Assembly (NCBI RefSeq): GCF_021654775.1
Contig: NZ_AP025343.1
Span: 868,001 to 932,000, forward strand
Direction: 5' to 3'
DNA: 64,000 nt
Source of the DNA: Paenibacillus azoreducens
Lineage (GTDB): Bacteria; Bacillota; Bacilli; Paenibacillales; Paenibacillaceae
Positions 42,607-51,699 of the stretch are shown in pieces. The position numbers and the translations under genes were made by a program. Position 1 is the first letter of the stretch, and each line of letters opens with the position of its first letter. Below the pieces are notes generated by a model, which saw nothing but the letters and a program-made list of their open reading frames with translations, did not search any database and was not told the DNA's origin.

Positions 42607-43323
42607 ATGAAAGCAAAGAAAAAGCCGGTGAATAAAGTTGCACAGCGGCAGGCTGAACGCCAGCAGCAGGAGAAGCGCATGAAGAGGGGAATCTGGATTA
42701 CGGGTGCGTGCATCGTAGTGTTGGTGGCGCTGCTGCTGTTCTTGAAGCCGGGCTCTACAACCAAGGAAAACTTTGATTACAGCTCAATGCCTGTGCTGGG
42801 CAACCCGGAAGCACCGATCAAAATCGTGGAGATGGGCGACTATAAATGTCCAAGCTGCCAGTATTTCACGCAGGGAGTTTTACCGAATCTGAAGAAGGAT
42901 TTCATTGATACCGGCAAGGTCGCGCTGTATTCCATGAATTATCTGATCATCAGCCCGGAAGCGGATTCCAATACCGCCGCACTGGCTGCGATGTCCGTAT
43001 TCCATCAGAATAAGGACGAGTTCTGGAAATACAACGAAGCGATATTCAAAAACCAGGGCGATGAAACCAAGGAATGGGCAACGCCTGATTTTCTGGTAAA
43101 CTTGGCCCGCACCGAGAATATCAAAGTCGATTATGACAAGCTGCGCAAGGATATCGATGAAAAAACCTATCAAAAGGAAATTGACAGCCAAAACAAAACC
43201 GCGGTGGATTTGCATGTCATGAGTACGCCGACCTTGTTCATCAACGGGGAAAAAGCAGAGGATCAGGCACCGATGGACTATAACGTATTAAAGCCGATCA
43301 TCGAGAAGAAGCTGGCTAAATAA
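42607..43323 (+). CDS. bdbD: BdbD-like thiol-disulfide oxidoreductase, membrane-anchored
   Basis: About 238 residues: a basic N-terminus, one membrane helix (about 28-47), then a DsbA-like thioredoxin fold with active site CPSC (81-84) and the cis-Pro loop MSTPTLF. It oxidises Cys pairs of exported proteins outside the membrane. ATG 42607 follows GAGGAGAGGG; earlier in-frame starts add sequence without a signal. The partner quinone-linked gene bdbC follows after 52 bases. Confidence 0.9.
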   Translation: MKAKKKPVNKVAQRQAERQQQEKRMKRGIWITGACIVVLVALLLFLKPGSTTKENFDYSSMPVLGNPEAPIKIVEMGDYKCPSCQYFTQGVLPNLKKDFIDTGKVALYSMNYLIISPEADSNTAALAAMSVFHQNKDEFWKYNEAIFKNQGDETKEWATPDFLVNLARTENIKVDYDKLRKDIDEKTYQKEIDSQNKTAVDLHVMSTPTLFINGEKAEDQAPMDYNVLKPIIEKKLAK

Positions 43324-43375
43324 AAGTAACAATGTCATTTGCCGGATCAATCCTGAAATAAGAGGAGTTTTCGCG

Positions 43376-43825
43376 ATGGAAAGCAATCGTTTCTTGGCGT
43401 CGATCCGCCCGTATGCCCTGTACCTGGCATGGATTGTGTCCATCGTGGCTACGGGCGCAAGCTTGTACTTAAGCGAAGTCTTGCATTATCTGCCATGTAA
43501 TCTTTGCTGGTTTCAGCGGATTTTTATGTATCCGCAGGTGATTCTGCTCGGAATCGCAAGCTATAAAAACGACCGCAAAATCATCCCTTATGCCGTCACG
43601 CTTAGCGTCATCGGAGGCTGCATCTCGATCTATCATTATGCGGAGCAGAAAATTCCGGCGCTGGCCAAAGCGCTTCCTTGCACCGCCGGAATTCCTTGCA
43701 ATTTTGATTACCTGAACTGGTTCGGGTTTATCACGATTCCGTTGATGGCGTTGATCGCTTCTATCCTGATTATCGTCCTGCTGCTCGCCGGTCGCGAAAC
43801 CAAGGAAGAAGTTCATGAGGCATAA
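43376..43825 (+). CDS. bdbC: BdbC-like disulfide oxidoreductase (DsbB family)
   Basis: 149 residues with four membrane helices. The two outside loops hold the needed cysteine pairs, CNLC (about 41-44) and C/C in LPCTAGIPCNF (about 101-107). It re-oxidises BdbD using menaquinone. The pair is often needed for competence proteins and for some bacteriocins with disulfides. AAGAGGAG precedes the ATG, and a terminator follows. Confidence 0.92.
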   Translation: MESNRFLASIRPYALYLAWIVSIVATGASLYLSEVLHYLPCNLCWFQRIFMYPQVILLGIASYKNDRKIIPYAVTLSVIGGCISIYHYAEQKIPALAKALPCTAGIPCNFDYLNWFGFITIPLMALIASILIIVLLLAGRETKEEVHEA

Positions 43826-43840
43826 TTGGCAAATAGACAC

Positions 43841-43885
43841 GGCGCTTGTTCCGTCTGGCCTTACGGCCGGGCTTATATGGGACAA
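43841..43885 (+). terminator. intrinsic terminator after bdbC
   Basis: GGCGCTTGTTCC pairs with GGGACAAGCGCT around an inner GGCCTTACGGCC hairpin, followed by TTTTG. Confidence 0.75.
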
Positions 43886-43981
43886 GCGCTTTTGAACGTT
43901 TATAATCGATTTGTACAGCTTGATTTGTTCGCGACTTGAGGTGTACAGTGTATTGTGATTTTGTGCGTAAGGAGGGACAGC

Positions 43982-44581
43982 ATGCCGTACAGTTGCGAAG
44001 GGGAGATCCCCGCGCTTGAGGGGGAGCGAGTGAAACTGCGCCGGCTCACTTCACGCGATGCGGACGAGATGTTCCGCTGTTGGTCGGATCCGGAGGTAAG
44101 ACGTTATGCCGATCTTCCCGGGATGCCGGATGCGGCTTCCGCTGCCGAAATGATACGAATACTGAACAGCCTGTCACTGACCGACGACGGTTTGCGATGG
44201 GGAATTGAGGATGCGGCGGGCAAGCTGATCGGAAGCTGCGGCATAAATTGGTGGCAGCTTGAAGGGGCATACCGCGGGGAGATTGGATGCGAGCTGTCCA
44301 GCCCCCATTGGGGCTGCGGATATATGAGCGAAGCCGTGAGTTTGGTGGTCGAGTATGCTTTTGAGGAGATGGGTCTGAACCGGATTGAAGCGTTGACCGA
44401 CCCGCGGAACGAACGCGCCGGGCGGCTGTTTCAAGCCCTCGGATTTATGCTGGAAGGGCGGCTGAGACAGTATCGCCATACGGACAAAGGTTTTGTGGAT
44501 GCGGATATGTATGCGCTGCTGCGCCATGAATGGGAGAAATCCCGAAAGCTGCAGGCTGAGGGTAACGGACGGGAGGAATAA
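43982..44581 (+). CDS. GNAT acetyltransferase, RimJ/RimL type
   Basis: About 199 residues. ERVKLRRLTSRDADEMFRCW is the typical first strand and helix; IGCELSSPHWGCGYMSEAVS is the acetyl-CoA binding motif A, and NERAGRLFQALGFMLEGRLR is motif B. ATG 43982 follows AAGGAGGGACAGC. It ends one base before the next gene, with GGAGG inside its last codons, so it is co-translated with the transporter T component. Substrate unknown; the coupling may be only positional. Confidence 0.85.
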   Translation: MPYSCEGEIPALEGERVKLRRLTSRDADEMFRCWSDPEVRRYADLPGMPDAASAAEMIRILNSLSLTDDGLRWGIEDAAGKLIGSCGINWWQLEGAYRGEIGCELSSPHWGCGYMSEAVSLVVEYAFEEMGLNRIEALTDPRNERAGRLFQALGFMLEGRLRQYRHTDKGFVDADMYALLRHEWEKSRKLQAEGNGREE

Positions 44582-44582
44582 G

Positions 44583-45353
44583 ATGATTGCATACCAAAAA
44601 CAACAGTCGCATTTGCACCGGATTGATCCGCTCAGCAAGCTGGTGCTGCTGTTTTGCATTGCGCTGCTGGTCATGAGGCTGCATTCTTCATTGGGGCAGG
44701 TATTGCTATTGTGTACCGTTGCGTGTATGGCCAGGTGGGCTGCCGGAATGCCCTGGAAGAAGCAGGCGAAGGCGCTTGCCGTCGTGGCCGGATTTGCGGT
44801 ACCGTATTTTCTTGTGACGCTGCTGACCGTCCCCGGTGGACAGGTGCTCGCGCAGTGGGGGCCGCTGCGGTTTACGCTTGAGGCTTTGGATACGGCGGGT
44901 TCGGTGACGCTGCGGATGTTTACGGTGTTTCTATCCTCATATGTATTTATGTTTACGACAGACCCGCGCGACATGGTTGTATCACTGACGCTAAGGCTGC
45001 GCATTCCTTACCGTTTCGCTTTTGGTTTGTCGATGGCGCTGACCTTTTTGCCTTTGCTTCAGGAAGAAGGGAGAAGCATTTCGGCGGCCCATCAGGTTAG
45101 AGGCCAAGGAAAGCCGGACGGAATACGGGGGAAACTGGAGTGGGGCCGGACATTTGCGGCTGCGGTGATGCATAACAGCCTTAGACGGATCCAGCAGACT
45201 GCCGGGGCTATGGAGGCCAAAGGTTTTGGCGCTTATCCGGACCGGACGTTCCTGCGGACGGCAATGCCTGTGGGGAAAGGGAGGATCATCGCCATCATGG
45301 CGGTCGCGTTAACGGCAGGGTTGTGGTGGTATACTCAGAATGTTAACCTTTGA
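44583..45353 (+). CDS. ykoC: ECF transporter transmembrane (T) component, YkoC-like
   Basis: About 256 residues with five to six hydrophobic helices. It carries SLTLRLRIPYRFAFGLSMAL and HQVRGQG, the coupling-helix region with an Ala-Arg-Gly-like motif that contacts the ATPases. ATG 44583 has GGGAGGAAT before it. The next genes are a YkoE-like substrate component and a double ATPase, matching the YkoEDC hydroxymethylpyrimidine/thiamine transporter. A weak terminator and repeats lie between this gene and the S component. Confidence 0.82.
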   Translation: MIAYQKQQSHLHRIDPLSKLVLLFCIALLVMRLHSSLGQVLLLCTVACMARWAAGMPWKKQAKALAVVAGFAVPYFLVTLLTVPGGQVLAQWGPLRFTLEALDTAGSVTLRMFTVFLSSYVFMFTTDPRDMVVSLTLRLRIPYRFAFGLSMALTFLPLLQEEGRSISAAHQVRGQGKPDGIRGKLEWGRTFAAAVMHNSLRRIQQTAGAMEAKGFGAYPDRTFLRTAMPVGKGRIIAIMAVALTAGLWWYTQNVNL

Positions 45354-45409
45354 TTTATTTCTGGTTGACGGTTAATGGGGAAACATGCAAAATAACAGGG
45401 AGAGCTTCA

Positions 45410-45475
45410 ACGGAAGATTGAGAGACGGAAGACAGATGTTGTCTTTCGCCTTCCGTTGGTTCATCCCTTTTTTAA
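45410..45475 (+). terminator. possible terminator between ykoC-like and ykoE-like genes
   Basis: CAACGGAAG and CTTCCGTTG pair, with an inner GACAGATGTTGTC hairpin, followed by CCCTTTTTT. Confidence 0.5.
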
Positions 45476-45477
45476 TT

Positions 45478-45630
45478 ATATAATTTATGAGTTTTTTGGT
45501 GTCCCCGCGAGAGTATTTGGAATAAGCATCGAAGCTTAGGCTTCCCTTTGTGGGGTTATTTTGAAATCGGGTCCCCGCAAAATAAACCGAATAAGCTTCA
45601 AAAGCAACGTCCCTTTATGGGGATATTTCA
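45478..45630. repeat. two adjacent GTCCCCGCAAAG-type repeats
   Basis: 45478-45557 contains ATAATTTATGAGTTTTTT, GTCCCCGCGAGAGTATTTGG and CCCTTTGTGGGG. 45565-45630 contains GGGTCCCCGCAAAATAAACC and CCCTTTATGGGG. This is the only tandem pair of the family seen in the window. Confidence 0.7.
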
Positions 45631-45651
45631 CTGTTTAGGAGTTGACATGAG

Positions 45652-46269
45652 ATGGAAACCTTATCACAATCAAAGAGACGTAATCTTTCGTTCACCACGC
45701 TGGATATTGTGCTTATGGCAATGCTGGCTACAGCCAATGCTGTAATGACTTTTTATTTGACTTATATCAATAAAATGCTGAACAGTCTGGGCGGCCCTGT
45801 AGCGACATCAACCATCGTCGGGGTGTATATGGTTTACGGCCTGCTTGCCTATTATATTATCCGCAAGCCCGGCACGGCAGCCATTACCTATGGAATCGGC
45901 GGAGCCATCCAGTGTTTTGTGGGGACGACTTACGGGATCGCCTCCGCAATTGTGGCGGCGCTGTGCTACATAGTGGTGGCGGAAGCCGTGTTTGCGCTTA
46001 CGCGTTATAAACGATGGGGCATGGGCATGATGATGTTTGCCGGAGGAGCGATGGTTCCTTTGTGGTTTGTGTGCGCAGCCAATATGTTTGGCTATACGGC
46101 GTGGAGCTGGCAGGTGCTTGCGGTCACGCTGGTCATGCGTCTCTTGAGCGGTATCGTTTTATGCGGTGTGTTGACCAAGATGCTCGGAGACATGCTTCAG
46201 CGGAGCGGACTTCTGCGGCGTTTTGCCATCGGAAGGAAGGAAGCGGAGCATGCCCCGACTATCCATTAA
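45652..46269 (+). CDS. ykoE: ECF transporter substrate-binding (S) component, YkoE family
   Basis: 205 residues, five to six hydrophobic helices. LAYYIIRKPGTAAITYGIGG and AEAVFALTRYKRWG follow the YkoE pattern (PF09819), associated with hydroxymethylpyrimidine or thiamine uptake. No TPP riboswitch was found in the upstream 300 bases, so thiamine control is not shown. It overlaps the ATPase gene by 20 bases. Confidence 0.82.
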   Translation: METLSQSKRRNLSFTTLDIVLMAMLATANAVMTFYLTYINKMLNSLGGPVATSTIVGVYMVYGLLAYYIIRKPGTAAITYGIGGAIQCFVGTTYGIASAIVAALCYIVVAEAVFALTRYKRWGMGMMMFAGGAMVPLWFVCAANMFGYTAWSWQVLAVTLVMRLLSGIVLCGVLTKMLGDMLQRSGLLRRFAIGRKEAEHAPTIH

Positions 46270-47779
46270 ATGTACGAATCTAACTTATTATTATGATGAC
46301 GAGCGGGGACCCGCGCTGCAAGGGCTGGACCTGTCCATTCCGGAAGGGGAATGGACGGCGGTCATCGGCCCGGGCGGCAGCGGCAAGTCCACGCTGTGCC
46401 AGCTGCTGAGCGGATATTTGCCGCGCAGCGGCGGAGGCAAGAGGGAAGGCGGATTGGAACTGGGCGGAATCGATCCGGCGACGGCGGAAATCGCCGAGAT
46501 TGCAGAGCGGTGCGGGTTGGTCTTCCAAGACCCCGATGCGCAGCTTGTGCAAGGGACCCCGCAGGACGAGGCGGCCTTCGGCCCGGAGAACCTGCGGGTG
46601 CCGCCGCCGGAAATCGAGCGGCGGGTAGAGGAGGCGTTGGCGGCGGTGAATCTGGAGCAGCGCCGCCACTCGCCCGTGCGCGAGCTGTCCGGCGGGCAGC
46701 GCCAGCGCACGGCCATAGCCGCGGTGTTGGCGCTGCGCCCCCGCATCGTCGTATTCGACGATGCGTCGGCAAGCCTGGACCCCGCGGCGCAGGGGCAGTT
46801 CGTGCAGCTGTGCCGCAAGCTGCACGCCGAAGGCCGGACGCTGATCACCGCGTCCGGCCGGTTTGACGATGCCGCGCGCTCTGCGGAGCGCGTCATCGTC
46901 CTGGCCGGCGGCCGCGTCCTGCTGGACGGGCCGCCGCAGGAGCTGCTGCGCAAGGGCCGGGGCCTGCTTGCGCAGCTCGGGCTGCTGCCCCCATGGGAGG
47001 GGGCAGCCAAGGCCGGTCCCGGCCTCGCGGCGGGACCGGCGGTGCCGGCGGCGTCAGCGCACATGACGCCGCCCGGGGCTGCCGCCGATTCCGGCAGCCT
47101 GCTTGCGGTTGACCGGCTGAGCTTCGCCTATGCCGGCGCCCCCTTAGCGCTTCATGAGACTAGCTTCGCCATGAAGCCGGGGGAATGGGGCATTATAACC
47201 GGGGAGAACGGCTCCGGGAAAACGACGCTGACCCGTCTTTTGATGGGACTGCTGCCGGTGCCCATCGGCGCGGTTTTCTGGCAGGGCCAGGATATGGCCG
47301 GATGGAGGGTTAGGCAGCGCGCCGCTAAGATCGGGTATGTTTTTCAGCAGCCGGAGCATCAGTTTGTTGCCCATACGGTGTGGGATGAGCTGATATACGG
47401 ACTCGGCCGGAAAAAGGGGCGGGGCAGGGAACTGGATTCCAGCGAGCGCGAAAGGGCCGAAAGCCTGCTCCTAATGGCGGGCCTCGAAGGCCGGCGCGGT
47501 GCATCCCCTTATTTGCTCAGCCAGGGAGAGAAGAAGCTGCTCAGCATCATCGCCCAGTTTGTACATCCGAAGTCATTATACATTCTGGATGAACCGACGT
47601 CTGGCATCGATTATGGGGCGGCGGACAAAATTCTTCGGCTTTGCAGGGAACAGGCGGCTTGCGGCGCTGCCGTGCTCATGATCACGCATGATCCCGCACT
47701 CGTAGAAGGAGAAGCTTCATTTATGCTGAAGCTGTACAGGCATAAACCTGCCGAATACCGGAGACTTGCTTCCGTGTAA
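46250..47779 (+). CDS. ykoD: ECF transporter fused double ATPase, YkoD-like
   Basis: About 509 residues with two ABC ATPase domains. First half: Walker A GPGGSGKSTLC, signature ELSGGQRQR, Walker B IVVFDDAS with Asp where the catalytic Glu is expected. Second half: Walker A GENGSGKTTLT, Walker B LYILDEPTSG with Glu, and signature LLSQGEKK, weaker than LSGGQ. Thus each composite site keeps different parts, as in asymmetric ECF ATPases. ATG 46250 follows GGAAGCGGAGC and lies within ykoE. The middle (46560-47080) is markedly richer in G and C than the rest of the window. Confidence 0.85.
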   Translation: MPRLSIKCTNLTYYYDDERGPALQGLDLSIPEGEWTAVIGPGGSGKSTLCQLLSGYLPRSGGGKREGGLELGGIDPATAEIAEIAERCGLVFQDPDAQLVQGTPQDEAAFGPENLRVPPPEIERRVEEALAAVNLEQRRHSPVRELSGGQRQRTAIAAVLALRPRIVVFDDASASLDPAAQGQFVQLCRKLHAEGRTLITASGRFDDAARSAERVIVLAGGRVLLDGPPQELLRKGRGLLAQLGLLPPWEGAAKAGPGLAAGPAVPAASAHMTPPGAAADSGSLLAVDRLSFAYAGAPLALHETSFAMKPGEWGIITGENGSGKTTLTRLLMGLLPVPIGAVFWQGQDMAGWRVRQRAAKIGYVFQQPEHQFVAHTVWDELIYGLGRKKGRGRELDSSERERAESLLLMAGLEGRRGASPYLLSQGEKKLLSIIAQFVHPKSLYILDEPTSGIDYGAADKILRLCREQAACGAAVLMITHDPALVEGEASFMLKLYRHKPAEYRRLASV

Positions 47780-47860
47780 TTTTATAAGTTGAACTAAAGA
47801 AAAGCCAGGGAATAGGCAAAGAGGGTTGAAAATTTATTGACGCGATGTTGACGGCACAAA

Positions 47861-48052
47861 GGACGCATTGCGGTGTCGCACAACACTCTAAAGAACGCAT
47901 TGCAGTGCCGCACAACACTCGAAAGAACGTATTGCAGTGTCACACAACACTATATAGGACGCATTGCAGTGTCACACAACACTATATAGGACGCATTGCA
48001 GTGTCACACAACACTATATAGGACGCATTGCAGTGTTGCACAACACTCTAAC
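47861..48052. repeat. 32-bp tandem repeat, six copies
   Basis: The unit is GGACGCATTGCAGTGTCACA followed by CAACACTATATA. Copies 3-5 are nearly identical, the outer ones diverge. Each unit holds an AGTGT/ACACT hairpin. There are no spacers between units. Confidence 0.9.
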
Positions 48053-48229
48053 GGACACAGCAGCCGCTATTGTTGGCAATTTCGACCATTATGGTTTCTA
48101 ACGGACACAGATGCTGCTATTTAGTGGAAAAGCCTGCTTTCGATGTGTTTTTGGGCATTTAAGCGCTGTGGTGTCCGTTAAAATTTAAAAACGGCTGTTT
48201 TTAGCCATTTAGCGGTCGTGGTGTCCGTT
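48053..48229. repeat. TAACGGACAC-type inverted repeats
   Basis: CTAACGGACACAGCAGCCGC and CTAACGGACACAGATGCTGC face GTGTCCGTTAAAAT and GTGTCCGTTAGAAT, so two long hairpins can form. It joins the 32-bp and 135-bp tandem arrays. Confidence 0.75.
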
Positions 48230-48906
48230 AGAATCATAAGCGTATGCTTTGTGAGCGGATTTCGACCATGAATGGATACTTCATAGAAATCTGGGAACAA
48301 CAGCGATCGAAAGAACATTTCACCTGGCTGCCTCCATCTGTACCATCATTGGTGCAACTCATTTAGAATCATAAGCGTATGCTTTGTGAGCGGACTTCGA
48401 CCATGGATGGATACTTCATAGAAATCTGGGAACAACAGCGATCGAAAGAACATTTCACCTGGCTGCCTCCATCTGTACCATCATTGGTGCAATTCATTTA
48501 GAATCATAAGCGTATGCTTTGTGAGCGGATTTCGACCATGAATGGATACTTCATAGAAATCTGGGAACAACAGCGATCGAAAGAACATTTCACTGGCTGC
48601 CTCCATCTGTACCATCATTGGTTCAACTCATTTAGAATCGTAGGAGTATGCTTTGTGAGCGGATTTCGACCATGAATGGATACTTCATAGAAATCTGGGA
48701 ACAACAGCGATCGAAAGAACATTTCACTGGCTGCCTCCATCTGTACCATCATTGGTTCAACTCATTTAGAATCGTAGGAGTATGCTTTGTGAGCGGATTT
48801 CGACCATGAATGGATACTTCATAGAAATCTGGGAACAACAGCGATCAAAAAGAACATTTCACCCGATTTCCTTCATCCCTGCATAATCAATGGTTCAACT
48901 TATATA
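48230..48906. repeat. 135-bp tandem repeat, five copies
   Basis: Units start with AGAATC at 48230, 48365, 48500, 48634 and 48768, contain GCGGATTTCGACCATGAATG and GAACAACAGCGATCGAAAGA, and end with CATTGGTGCAACTCATTT. Copies differ at few positions; the last is degenerate after ACATTTCACC. All frames contain stops, so no protein is encoded. Confidence 0.92.
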
Positions 48907-49025
48907 GAGCCCGGGCTTGAAAGGCCGCTGCATGATGGCAGCAAGGCCGCTTTCTACCTCCTGGGGGTATATGTTTCGTTATATGACCTTCCTATTTCGT
49001 CATCTGGAAAGGAATCCGAATAGCT

Positions 49026-50540
49026 GTGAATTCTGGTGTTCAACAATCACAACGTAAATTTATTCTGATCGGAATTTTGGTGTCGACTTTTCTGTCGGCG
49101 ATTGAAGGAACGGTGACCGGGCCTGCCGGTCCGGCCATCATCAGCAGTTTTGGCGGCATGAAGCTGCTAAGCTGGATTTTTACGGCCTTTTTGCTGACCA
49201 TGGCCGTCTCGACTCCGATTTTTGGCAAAGTGAGCGACTTGTATGGCCGCAAGCCTGTATTTCAAATCGGTTCGGCCCTGTTTCTAATCGGTTCGCTGCT
49301 CTGCAGCTTTTCGCAAAGCATGGAACAGCTTATTATATTCCGCGCCATTCAGGGGATAGGCGCCGGAGCCATCGTTCCGGTGACCTTCACCATTATCGGC
49401 GATGTATACCGGATCGAGGAACGCGCCAAAATTCAAGGCATGATCAGTTCGGTGTGGGGGATTTCCTCGCTGATCGGACCGCTCGTGGGCGGTTATTTTG
49501 TGGATTATTTGAACTGGCGCTGGATTTTTGGTTTTAACGTTCCGTTTGGCCTCGTATCCATGTGGCTGATCGCCCGTTATTTGCACGAAAACCGGGATCA
49601 GCGGGAGAAGACGCAAGTCGATGTGGCCGGTGCAGGGACTTTTACTCTGGGGATGACGGCTCTGCTGTTTGCCCTGGCCACCGGCGGCCAATATTTCAGC
49701 TGGAGTTCGCCGCTTTTGCTTGGCTGCTTCATTCTGGCGGCTGTTTGTCTCAGCGCCTTTATCTTTATCGAAAACCGTGCAGCCGAGCCGATGCTGCCTT
49801 TAAAGCTGTTCCGGATCCGCGATATTTCGGTATCCACGGTAGCCAGCTTTTTGACCAGCGCGCTGCTGATCGGTTTAACTACCTATACGCCGCTTTGGAT
49901 TCAAGGGGTCATGGGTAAAAACGCCACGATGTCCGGCTTGACGATGGCGCCGATGTCGATCGGCTGGCTGTTTGGCTCCGTCCTTGGCAGCCGGCTTATC
50001 CTGACGGCCGGCTCGCGCAAGACAAGCGCCGTCGGTCTCGTTGGCATCGTGCTTGGCGCCCTTGGACTCGCATTTATTACGGGTTCGACGCCGCATTATG
50101 TTTTGCTGATTTACACGTTTATCTATGGATTGGGTTTTGGCTATTCGACCACAGTCTTTACGATCATCGCCCAGTCCTCCGTCGGTTATTCGCTCAGGGG
50201 TGCTTCCACTGCGCTAAATACCTTCGTGCGTTCCTTGGGGCAGACGGTTGGCGTTGCTGTATTGGGATCTTGGATCAATCTCAGCATCGCAAGCCGGATT
50301 GCCCGTCAGCCGGGGCTTGAACACGTCAAACAGGACGAAATTAACCAGCTCCTGTCTCCGGAAGGAAGCAAAAACATGCCGGGAGAGCTGTGGAACCAGC
50401 TGAAGCATATTCTGGAGGGGAGCCTTCATTCGCTGTACGTGATTATGGCGGTAATTGCGGTGGTCAGCTTGATTTCCGTGTTGGCGCTGCGGAATACAGT
50501 GCCTTCACCGGATGAAGATGCCGAATCGGAAAAAGCTTGA
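49026..50540 (+). CDS. DHA2 family MFS exporter
   Basis: 504 residues with 14 predicted helices. Helix 1 has AIEGTVTGPAGPAIISSF, motif A GKVSDLYGRKPVF, and motif C region WGISSLIGPLVGGYFVDYLN. Close in type to the Bacillus LmrB/Mdr exporters. GTG 49026 is the first start after a weak AAAGGA; the N-terminus is normal for the family. It converges with a MarR gene, with a shared terminator. A drug or lipid-like molecule is the expected cargo. Confidence 0.88.
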   Translation: MNSGVQQSQRKFILIGILVSTFLSAIEGTVTGPAGPAIISSFGGMKLLSWIFTAFLLTMAVSTPIFGKVSDLYGRKPVFQIGSALFLIGSLLCSFSQSMEQLIIFRAIQGIGAGAIVPVTFTIIGDVYRIEERAKIQGMISSVWGISSLIGPLVGGYFVDYLNWRWIFGFNVPFGLVSMWLIARYLHENRDQREKTQVDVAGAGTFTLGMTALLFALATGGQYFSWSSPLLLGCFILAAVCLSAFIFIENRAAEPMLPLKLFRIRDISVSTVASFLTSALLIGLTTYTPLWIQGVMGKNATMSGLTMAPMSIGWLFGSVLGSRLILTAGSRKTSAVGLVGIVLGALGLAFITGSTPHYVLLIYTFIYGLGFGYSTTVFTIIAQSSVGYSLRGASTALNTFVRSLGQTVGVAVLGSWINLSIASRIARQPGLEHVKQDEINQLLSPEGSKNMPGELWNQLKHILEGSLHSLYVIMAVIAVVSLISVLALRNTVPSPDEDAESEKA

Positions 50541-50567
50541 GAAGCCGACTTCCGGCATCATAAATAC

Positions 50568-50612
50568 AACAAAAGGGCACCCGGGATCATGAATCCCAAA
50601 GGGGTGCCCTTT
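50568..50612. terminator. bidirectional terminator between exporter and MarR gene
   Basis: AAAAGGGCACCC and GGGTGCCCTTTT form a perfect 12-bp stem. Confidence 0.92.
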
Positions 50613-50647
50613 TGATTTCGAATATTATCCTAGCCATGACGATCATG

Positions 50648-51115
50648 TTATTTGCGCAGTGAAGGTGTCAGCCGTTCTGCCTGCATGCCCAGTTTTTTCA
50701 GCAAGCCGATCAGCTCAAACTTTTCATCATCGTTTAATCCGCTGAAAGCATGATGAATCCGTTCTGTATATTTTGGATATAAATCGCTCATCAATGCTTC
50801 GCCTTCCGGCGTCAGTTCCGCATAAATCACGCGCCGGTCGTTCGGACAAGGTCTGCGGTGGATGAATCCGCGTTCCTCCAGTTTGTCAATCACATAAGTG
50901 ACGTTGCCGCTTTGCAAAAGAAGCTTGGAGCCGATTTGTTGTATAGGCTGCGAGCCTTTGTAGTATAGCACTTCCATAACGGCAAAAGCTGTCGGATTAA
51001 AACCTTCGATTTTGCTGCTGATGACGGCGTGTTCGTTTATGCTTTTAAAGCTTTTTGCGAACACCCGATACAGGTGCAGAGATAACTGGGCATCACGTTC
51101 GTGTGCTTGAATCAT
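50648..51115 (-). CDS. MarR family transcriptional regulator
   Basis: 155 residues. The winged helix has IQQIGSKLLLQSGNVTYVID as recognition part and EERGFIHRRPCPNDRRVIY as wing. It resembles MhqR/OhrR-like regulators in length, and a single Cys (RRPCPNDRR) sits in the wing rather than at the N-terminal sensing position of OhrR. It converges with the exporter gene and may control it or another gene. Its start is ATG at 51115 with GGCGGGAAT upstream. Confidence 0.88.
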   Translation of the reverse strand: MIQAHERDAQLSLHLYRVFAKSFKSINEHAVISSKIEGFNPTAFAVMEVLYYKGSQPIQQIGSKLLLQSGNVTYVIDKLEERGFIHRRPCPNDRRVIYAELTPEGEALMSDLYPKYTERIHHAFSGLNDDEKFELIGLLKKLGMQAERLTPSLRK

Positions 51116-51165
51116 GATTATTCCCGCCTTTATATGGTCATTTAGGCACCATCAAAAAAACAATA

Positions 51166-51252
51166 CCACTCGATTTGCCGAAAGTAGTGCAAAAACGGGC
51201 ATTTTCCGTGCAAATCTGATTCGCTATTTTTTTGTTCGCGCCTTACTGCCGC
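51166..51252. repeat. interspersed repeat (GTGCAAATCTGATTCGC type), inverted copy
   Basis: CTCGATTTGCCGAAAGTAGT, GTGCAAATCTGATTCGCTA and TTTTTTGTTCGCGCC match the unit at 5569-5660 in inverted order. The gap 51116-51699 holds no gene; GTGATTTGTCAC near 51400 is a short palindrome. Confidence 0.6.
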
Positions 51253-51699
51253 ATTCCTGGAAGAATACCGGACTTATGCAGTATGGATTGTAGGATATGG
51301 ATGAGACCTGCAAGCGCTTAGATCGACCGCCGCCCGCCGTATTTGTATCATCCACATTTTGTATTCTTATCATAGCGCTTGGCCCAAATGAAAAACATGT
51401 GATTTGTCACATTTGAAACATTCAAATTTGTAGTAATTTTTTCATGCTGCTTTTTGCCTATATGGGCCGTCCCGCGTGGGGAGAACGGGATCTTTGCGGC
51501 TAAATTGAAAGCGGTACCGTCGATAGATGGCGGGCTGGTCAAAACAGAGCGTATACAAGTGATCCGGACATTGCACTTTACCGCGAAATAAAGAGTATTG
51601 TAAAGTTTATAATGCAGGTTCTTCCTTCCGGTTGTATTCCCCGGTTGTGCCAGGGGGTTGAGGATGGAACAGTTCATACTTTAACAAGGGGTTGTTGAT

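Noticed and set aside
45354..45651. TPP riboswitch expected for a YkoE-type transporter
   Set aside because: No CTGAGA plus ACCC-type core could be found in the leader or upstream of the T component gene; only repeats and a weak hairpin are present.
46280..47066. Long open frames in the other frames of the ykoD-like gene
   Set aside because: GC-rich coding sequence leaves other frames open; translated products are Ala/Arg/Pro-rich without domains, while the chosen frame has complete ABC motifs.
47861..48052. CRISPR array
   Set aside because: The 32-bp units are directly adjacent with no unique spacers; the same holds for 57912-58071 and 23210-23386, and there are no cas genes.
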